A stretch of 53,159 bases of DNA. It comes from Pseudaminobacter soli (ex Li et al. 2025) (GTDB lineage: Bacteria > Pseudomonadota > Alphaproteobacteria > Rhizobiales > Rhizobiaceae). Below, piece by piece: positions 48,007 through 53,159 of the stretch. The number at the start of each line of letters is the position of its first letter. Positions within the stretch are counted from its first letter, which is position 1. The translations under genes and the position numbers were made by a program. Below the pieces are notes generated by a model. It was given only the letters and a program-made list of their open reading frames with translations. It was not told where the DNA came from and did not search any database. The stretch lies in NCBI RefSeq assembly GCF_003012705.1, contig NZ_PXYL01000024.1:1-53159 (forward strand), read 5' to 3'.

Positions 48007-49275
48007 ATGAAGAAGAACGTACTGATCATCGGCGCTGGCGGCGTGGCACAGGTTGTGGCCCACAAATGCGCGCAACACAACGATCTGCTCGGCGATATCC
48101 ATGTCGCTTCACGCACGGTCGCGAAATGTCGTGCGATCGTCGAGTCGGTCCGGGAAAAGAAGAGCCTGAAGAATCCGAACGGCGTGATCGAGGCGCATGC
48201 GCTCGACGCGCTGGACGTCGAGGCTACCAAGGCGCTGATCGAGAAGACGAAAAGCCAGATCGTCATCAATGTCGGCTCGGCCTTCGTCAACATGTCGGTT
48301 CTTTCGGCCTGCATCGCGACGGGCGCGGCCTATATCGACACGGCCATCCACGAAGACCCGCTGAAGATCTGCGAGACTCCGCCGTGGTATGCCAATTACG
48401 AGTGGAAGCGCCGCGAGGAGTGCGAGAAGGCTGGTGTCACCGCCATTCTCGGCGCCGGCTTCGACCCGGGCATGGTCAACGCCTATGCCAAGCTCGCAAT
48501 GGACGAGTATTTCGACCGCGTCGATTCCATCGACATCGTCGACATCAATGCCGGCAGCCATGGCAAGTATTTCGCCACCAACTTTGACCCGGAGATCAAC
48601 TTCCGCGAGTTCACCGGCCAGGTCTGGTCGTGGCAGGACAGCAAATGGGTCTCGAACAAGATGTTCGAGGTCGGCAAGGAATGGGACCTGCCGGTGGTCG
48701 GCAAGCAGAAGGCCTACATGACCGGCCATGACGAGGTGCATTCGCTGTCGCAGCGCCTCGGCGTGCCCACCGTCCGCTTCTGGATGGGCTTTGGCGACCA
48801 CTACATAAACGTCTTCACCGTGCTGAAGAATCTCGGCCTCCTGTCCGAGCAGCCGATCAAGACGGCCGAGGGCCAGGAAGTCGTACCGCTCAAGGTGGTC
48901 AAGGCCGTGCTGCCCGATCCGTCGTCGCTTGCGCCCAACTACGCCGGCAAGACCTGCATCGGTGATGTGGTGAAGGGCGAGAAGGACGGCAAGGAGCGCG
49001 AAGTCTTCATCTACAACGTCGCCGATCACAAGGAAGCCTACGAGGAAGTTGGCAGCCAGGGCATCTCCTACACCGCCGGCGTGCCTGCCGTTGCGGCCGC
49101 GATGCTGGTTGCGAACGGCCAGTGGGACGTCAAGAAGATGGCCAATGTGGAAGACCTGCCGCCGCGGCCCTTCCTCGGCCTGCTCAACCAGATCGGCCTG
49201 CCGACGCGCATCAAGGATGCCGACGGCGACCGCGCGCTGGAATTCGACACCCCTGCGCTCGCCGCCGCAAGCTGA
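48007..49275 (+). CDS. Carboxynorspermidine synthase (saccharopine dehydrogenase family)
   Basis: A 422-residue NADPH-dependent reductase. The Rossmann motif VLIIGAGGVAQVVAHK opens the protein; INVGSAF and AILGAGFDPGMVNAYAK are family landmarks. It joins putrescine or diaminopropane to aspartate semialdehyde reductively, giving carboxyspermidine or carboxynorspermidine for NspC. A saccharopine dehydrogenase activity is less likely given the nspC neighbour. An AAAGGAG precedes the ATG by 12-13 bases, somewhat distant. A Rho-independent terminator follows. Confidence 0.88.
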   Translation: MKKNVLIIGAGGVAQVVAHKCAQHNDLLGDIHVASRTVAKCRAIVESVREKKSLKNPNGVIEAHALDALDVEATKALIEKTKSQIVINVGSAFVNMSVLSACIATGAAYIDTAIHEDPLKICETPPWYANYEWKRREECEKAGVTAILGAGFDPGMVNAYAKLAMDEYFDRVDSIDIVDINAGSHGKYFATNFDPEINFREFTGQVWSWQDSKWVSNKMFEVGKEWDLPVVGKQKAYMTGHDEVHSLSQRLGVPTVRFWMGFGDHYINVFTVLKNLGLLSEQPIKTAEGQEVVPLKVVKAVLPDPSSLAPNYAGKTCIGDVVKGEKDGKEREVFIYNVADHKEAYEEVGSQGISYTAGVPAVAAAMLVANGQWDVKKMANVEDLPPRPFLGLLNQIGLPTRIKDADGDRALEFDTPALAAAS

Positions 49276-49298
49276 TCCGGCGCGGCCTCAAGCCGCGT

Positions 49299-50285
49299 TC
49301 AGCCGATAGTCTCGACGCCCCCTCCCTCACCGGAGGGGGCGTTTTCGTTTGCATAGAGCGTGTTTTCGAGCGGCTTGGGCGGGGTCGCATTGGCCTCGGC
49401 GCGTATCCAGTTCAGGAACGCCGTCACCGACGCCTTCGGCGTCCCATGCTTGATGACCACGTAATAGGCCGCGCGCGGCCGCAGGATCTCTACCGACACC
49501 CGCACCAGCTGCCGGCGCTCGAGCAGGTCGTCGACCATCCGGTGCCAGCCGAGCGCGATGCCCTCGCCGCGCAACGCCGCATAGAGCGCATCCGTATAGA
49601 AATTGCAGCTTAGCGTGATGTTCATCGGGTCCCCGCCATGCCCGAACGCCTTCAGCCACTGCTCCCAGCCGATCCAGCTCGGCTCCATCGAATGGCTGGC
49701 GATGAGGTTGTGCCGGGCAAGGTCGGCGACGCAATCGGGCGAGCCGCGCTCTGCGAGATAGTCCGGGCTGCACACCGGGAACAGGTCGTCACCGAACAGC
49801 ATGATCGCCTTGCCGTCGGGCCAGTTGCCATCGCCATAGCGGATCACCACGTCGATGTCGTCGCGGCGGAGATCGACGCTGCTGTCTTGCGTGACGATCT
49901 TCAGCTTGATGTCGGGCTCGGCGCGCCGAAGGCTCGACACTTTGGGCAGGAGCCAGAAATGCGAGAAGGCCACGGTGGCCGAAATCGTCAGCTCGGCCGC
50001 ATCGCCCATGCTGGTGATCGAGCGCACCGTGTCCGCCACGATGCCGAGCGCCTCCGACATCGCGCCCGACAGCGCCCTGCCCTGCTCGGTCAGCTCAATG
50101 CTGCGATGCAGCCGTCGGAACAGCGGAAAGCCGAGGCTGCTCTCCAGCGCCTGCACCTGGCGGCTCACCGCCGCCTGGGTGATGCCCAGCTCGACCGCCG
50201 CGCGGGTAAAGCTCTGCTGCCGCGCCGCTGCCTCGAACACCACCAGAGCCGTCATGGACGGAAGCTGCCGACGAAATCCTGCCAT
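49299..50285 (-). CDS. LysR-family transcriptional regulator (GcvA-like)
   Basis: A 328-residue LysR regulator. The helix-turn-helix at residues 8-67 reads LVVFEAAARQQSFTRAAVELGITQAAVSRQVQALE, and the effector-binding domain covers about 95-300, with VVIRYGDGNW and the SHSMEPSWIGW segment like GcvA-type proteins. It is divergent from the MttB-family gene (190-base gap), so it is the likely regulator of that gene. The C-terminal tail is Gly/Glu-rich because it is coded inside the opposing terminator. Confidence 0.88.
   Translation of the reverse strand: MAGFRRQLPSMTALVVFEAAARQQSFTRAAVELGITQAAVSRQVQALESSLGFPLFRRLHRSIELTEQGRALSGAMSEALGIVADTVRSITSMGDAAELTISATVAFSHFWLLPKVSSLRRAEPDIKLKIVTQDSSVDLRRDDIDVVIRYGDGNWPDGKAIMLFGDDLFPVCSPDYLAERGSPDCVADLARHNLIASHSMEPSWIGWEQWLKAFGHGGDPMNITLSCNFYTDALYAALRGEGIALGWHRMVDDLLERRQLVRVSVEILRPRAAYYVVIKHGTPKASVTAFLNWIRAEANATPPKPLENTLYANENAPSGEGGGVETIG
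49316..49346 (+). terminator. Rho-independent terminator after the polyamine genes
   Basis: A perfect 10-bp GC stem (49316-49325 with 49332-49341), 6-base loop and TTTTC. It overlaps the last codons of the converging LysR gene. Confidence 0.85.
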
Positions 50286-50335
50286 TACCTGACCTCATGC
50301 ACGGCGTTCCAAAAAATGCCGTTGACGCTGTTATC

Positions 50336-50354
50336 GCATAATGAATGCTTATGC
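50336..50354. promoter_or_regulatory. Candidate LysR-type operator
   Basis: GCATAA (50336-50341) and TTATGC (50349-50354) form a perfect dyad with a 7-base spacer in the gap between the LysR gene and the divergent mttB-like gene. It contains a T-N11-A core, as LysR-type boxes do. Confidence 0.45.
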
Positions 50355-50475
50355 ACAGCCGATATCCGCGAGGCTGCTTCACGGCGGCGTTTCTTGCGGG
50401 AGGAGATCGCAATCGAACATGGTTTGGCGCCAGCCGCAGCCATGTTCCTGGCAGCTGAGAAACGGAAATTTCGAC

Positions 50476-52035
50476 ATGACCACCCTTGCCACGCCCGCAG
50501 CCCCTGCAGAACCGAGGTCCGGCGGGCGCGAGGCGCGACGCCGCGCCCGCCTGAACCGGTCGACCGGCGCGCTGCACCGGCCCTATATCGTCCGCGGCAT
50601 TCCCACCTACGACATCATGTCGGAGGAAAATCTTGTCCGCATCGAAAAGACGGCCGATCGCATCCTCGCCGAGATCGGCATCGAGTTCCGTGACGATCCG
50701 GTGGCCCTCGACCACTGGAAACGTGCCGGCGCCCATATAGATGGCGTGCTGGTCAAGTTCGAGCCGGGCATGCTGCGCGAGGTCCTCAAGACCGCGCCCG
50801 CTGAGTTCACCCAGCATGCGCGCAACCCTGCCAATTCGGTGCAGATCGGCGGCAAGAACGTCGTCTTCTCGCCGGCCTATGGCTCGCCCTTCGTCATGGA
50901 TCTGGACAAAGGCCGCCGCTACGGCACGATCGAGGACTTTTGCAACTTTGTGAAGCTGGCGCAGTCCTCGCCCTGGCTGCACCATTCGGGCGGAACGATC
51001 TGCGAGCCGGTGGACGTGCCGGTCAATAAGCGTCACCTCGACATGGTCTACGCTCATATCAAATACTCGGATCGTGGCTTCATGGGTTCGGTGACGGCCG
51101 AGAGCCGCGCCGAGGATTCCATCGACATGGCGCGCATCCTCTTCGGCGAGAAGTTTGCCGACGAAAACTGCGTCATCCTGGGCAATGTGAACGTCAACTC
51201 GCCGCTCGTGTGGGACGCCACCATGACGACGGCGCTGCGCGCCTATGCCCGCGCCAACCAGGCGGCGGTGATCGTGCCCTTCATCCTCGGCGGCGCCATG
51301 GGGCCGGTCACCAATGCCGGCGCCATCGCCCAGTCGCTGGCCGAAACCATGGCCGGCTGCGCGCTGACCCAACTCGAGCGCCCCGGCGCGCCGGTGATCT
51401 TCGGCAATTTTTTGTCGTCGATGTCACTGCGGTCCGGCTCGCCCACCTTCGGCACGCCAGAGCCGGCGATCGGCTCGATGGTCATCGGCCAGCTCGCGCG
51501 GCGGCTAAATCTTCCCCTGCGCTGCTCGGGCAATTTCACCACCTCGAAGCTGCCCGACGCGCATGCAATGAACGAAGGCACCATGTCGATGCTGGCGGCG
51601 GTGCATTGCGGCGCCAACTTCATCCTCCACTCGGCCGGCTTCCTCGACGGTCTGTTGTCCATGTCCTACGAAAAATTCGTCATGGACGCCGACTTCTGCG
51701 GTGCGCTCCACAGCTATCTCGACGGCGTGAAGGTGGACGACAACCAGCTCGCGCTCGACGCTTTCCAGGAGGTCGGCCCCGGCAACCATTTCTTCGGCTG
51801 CGCCCACACCGTGGCCAACTACGAAACCGCCTTCTGGGATTCGGAAATCGCCGACAACGAGGCCTTCGAAAAATGGGAAGCCGCCGGCTCCGAGGACGCC
51901 GCGACGCGTGCCAACAAGCGCTGGAAAAAGGCCTTGGCCGAGTACGAAGCACCGGCCCTGGACGAAGGCATCGACGAGGCGCTGAAAGACTACATGGCTC
52001 GCCGCAAGGCTTCGATGGAAGACGCCTGGTACTGA
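50476..52035 (+). CDS. MttB-family methyltransferase (non-pyrrolysine type)
   Basis: A 519-residue member of the trimethylamine methyltransferase family (COG5598). The frame is uninterrupted, so it lacks the in-frame amber codon that encodes pyrrolysine in true MttB and belongs with relatives such as the glycine betaine methyltransferase MtgB. Family segments include ADRILAEIGIEFRDDP, FILGGAMGPVTNAGA and HCGANFILHSAGFLDG. It would move a methyl group from a quaternary amine to a corrinoid protein, but no corrinoid protein or activating gene is adjacent. Start 50476 fits the family N-terminus; ribosome-binding site is weak. A terminator follows. Confidence 0.85.
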   Translation: MTTLATPAAPAEPRSGGREARRRARLNRSTGALHRPYIVRGIPTYDIMSEENLVRIEKTADRILAEIGIEFRDDPVALDHWKRAGAHIDGVLVKFEPGMLREVLKTAPAEFTQHARNPANSVQIGGKNVVFSPAYGSPFVMDLDKGRRYGTIEDFCNFVKLAQSSPWLHHSGGTICEPVDVPVNKRHLDMVYAHIKYSDRGFMGSVTAESRAEDSIDMARILFGEKFADENCVILGNVNVNSPLVWDATMTTALRAYARANQAAVIVPFILGGAMGPVTNAGAIAQSLAETMAGCALTQLERPGAPVIFGNFLSSMSLRSGSPTFGTPEPAIGSMVIGQLARRLNLPLRCSGNFTTSKLPDAHAMNEGTMSMLAAVHCGANFILHSAGFLDGLLSMSYEKFVMDADFCGALHSYLDGVKVDDNQLALDAFQEVGPGNHFFGCAHTVANYETAFWDSEIADNEAFEKWEAAGSEDAATRANKRWKKALAEYEAPALDEGIDEALKDYMARRKASMEDAWY

Positions 52036-52103
52036 GGCACGGTCCACGACGGCAGGCTGATAGCTAGCCGACGAAGCACGACATCATCAGCTCTATCAAC
52101 GAA

Positions 52104-52132
52104 GCGGAAGCCCCCTGGGCTTTCGCTTTTTT
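52104..52132 (+). terminator. Rho-independent terminator after the mttB-like gene
   Basis: A 10-bp stem with one G-T wobble (52104-52113 with 52117-52126), 3-base loop and T6. Confidence 0.85.
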
Positions 52133-52715
52133 CATCGCGGCCGTGGCTTTCTCAGAAGCAGATTACTTGTCCCCCAGGAGCATCTGGAGACAGTCAACGC
52201 CGGAGAGCAGATTTTCACGGCCTACGCAATCCGCCGGCTATCCATCGCCTAATCGGCAGATGCCGGCGCTGACCTTCAGCCCCACCAAGTCAAAAATTGC
52301 CTGTCTGACCCAACCCATCGGAACGATTGTGGAAAAGACCGGCATCATTCCCATTTGAAATTTCATATTGAGGAGTCGTTAACCGGGAGGTTGCACGGTC
52401 ATCACGCATGAATTTCTCCCTGAAGTTCATGCAGGCGGCTCCGGATACCCCCACACCCCTGCTCCGGAGTCGCCACCTTTCCCTGGAATTCGACGCTGTC
52501 GCCAGACAGCCAAACAGACACCGAGGGACGACCCGATCGTCCACTCAATCCCTGCTGACTTTTCGCTGGTATCTGGCGCGCCCCTCCCCTCTCGCCTTGT
52601 TTTCCCGTTCCCGCGCCTCGGGTGAAACCCGGCGCGATCAAGGCGACGGTTTACGGCGAGTTCAGTACGCTGCTTGATTGGACCGCGCGGCAGGCCGGTG
52701 GCGACTGGACAAACA
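52133..52715. other. 583-base region with no recognisable gene
   Basis: Between the mttB terminator and the rRNA-operon terminator only short frames occur in both directions, without ribosome-binding sites or recognisable motifs. I see no tRNA, repeat or mobile-element end in it. Confidence 0.6.
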
Positions 52716-52751
52716 AAAACACTCCCGGAGCTGGGCTCGCGGGAGTGTTTT
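52716..52751 (-). terminator. Rho-independent terminator of the rRNA operon
   Basis: A 12-bp perfect stem (52716-52727 with 52740-52751) with A/T runs at both outer ends lies 6 bases beyond the tRNA 3' end on the minus strand. Confidence 0.88.
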
Positions 52752-52757
52752 GATCTT

Positions 52758-52834
<77 letters not shown>

Positions 52835-52914
52835 ATAAACTTGTGTGGCGTTGGCGAGCAGCCCGGTTTGCTGGTTTGCCGGTCCTCAAAGGCTTTGCCT
52901 TCTGCGGTCCGGCG

Positions 52915-52932
52915 GGGCTGCTCCACCCCGCG
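52915..52932 (-). repeat. 18-base copy of the tRNA-fMet 5' end
   Basis: The 18 bases at 52915-52932 equal the first 18 bases of the tRNA gene (52817-52834). The rest of the tRNA is missing. It lies in the 5S-tRNA spacer. Confidence 0.85.
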
Positions 52933-53046
52933 TCAAGTGTTCGTTCCAAAGCAAAGGGCCGCGTTCGATTGTGCTCGATGCGGCCCGCGGGTCCCGTTTG
53001 TTGCGGGCCTTTTGTCGTTTGGAGAAGATTTTCATGCATTTGGCAG

Positions 53047-53159
53047 ACCTGGCAGCGACTTACTCTCCCGCGTCTTGAGACGAAGTACCATCAGCGCTGG
53101 AGCGTTTCACGGCCGAGTTCGGAATGGGATCGGGTGCAGCCGCTCCGCCATAACCACCA
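53047..53159 (-). rRNA. 5S ribosomal RNA, 5' end cut by the window
   Basis: Read on the minus strand, the last 113 bases match an alphaproteobacterial 5S rRNA, with CCCGATCCCATTCCGAACTC and TGATGGTACT segments and a 3' end pairing CCAGG with the 5' end. About five bases of the 5' end are beyond the window. 23S and 16S should follow beyond it. Confidence 0.95.

Noticed and set aside
50476-52035. Pyrrolysine-containing MttB
   Set aside because: The frame has no in-frame amber codon, so it is a non-pyrrolysine family member.
52290-52641. Short leftward frames between the mttB terminator and tRNA-fMet
   Set aside because: They have no ribosome-binding site or recognisable motif and overlap each other in different frames.

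Overview
The window looks like chromosome of an alphaproteobacterium of the order Hyphomicrobiales (Rhizobiales), most likely a Mesorhizobium-like member of the Phyllobacteriaceae. The reasons are the high GC coding bias, a complete fixNOQP-fixGHIS (ccoNOQP-ccoGHIS) locus with an FnrN-type regulator, GC-rich palindromic intergenic repeats of the kind common in mesorhizobia, an rRNA operon ending 5S - tRNA-fMet, and an initiator tRNA with an A-U pair where most bacteria have the first of three G-C pairs. There is no phage, transposase, integrase or CRISPR array. Nearly all of the sequence is catabolic, transport and respiratory genes.

Layout. 1-461: palindromic repeats. 462-9552: quaternary-ammonium (carnitine / gamma-butyrobetaine) catabolism. 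It holds an alpha/beta hydrolase, a CaiD-type hydratase, an ADP-forming acyl-CoA synthetase, an acyl-CoA dehydrogenase, L-carnitine dehydrogenase, an HD-domain protein with the ligands of a PhnZ/TmpB-type di-iron oxygenase, a BKACE 3-dehydrocarnitine cleavage enzyme, and a divergent CdhR-type AraC regulator. 9553-17024: single metabolic genes (HAD phosphatase, SnoaL-like protein, xylulokinase, LysE exporter, small membrane protein, L,D-transpeptidase, gabT, PPi-type phosphofructokinase). 17078-20435: copper operon copA-cueR-DUF305 behind a classic CueR promoter. 20676-26889: small unknown gene, then kynureninase with a TrpXYZ-type ABC transporter, divergent from a GntR regulator and a fold-type II PLP enzyme. 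26914-34946: operon amiC-amiR-dppC-dppB-substrate-binding protein-formamidase-dppDF, read leftwards from a good sigma70 promoter. 35323-44663: fnrN, a hemerythrin and ccoNOQPGHIS around a perfect FNR box. 44829-46454: groEL without groES. 46864-49275: nspC and carboxynorspermidine synthase (polyamines). 49299-52035: LysR regulator divergent from an MttB-family methyltransferase. 52758-53159: tRNA-fMet and a partial 5S rRNA of an rrn operon read leftwards.

How the genes work together. The first block can take gamma-butyrobetaine or crotonobetaine through CoA thioesters to carnitine, then via 3-dehydrocarnitine to betainyl-CoA and acetoacetate. A betainyl-CoA thioesterase is not recognisable here, while the HD-domain oxygenase has no assigned step. 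The MttB homologue at the far end could act on a methylated amine such as the glycine betaine produced, but no corrinoid protein lies beside it. The ami/dpp block looks like a sensor-antiterminator controlled uptake and hydrolysis system for small amides. The fix block makes a high-affinity cbb3 oxidase for microaerobic growth. All assignments rest on reading motifs by eye; no database search was possible.
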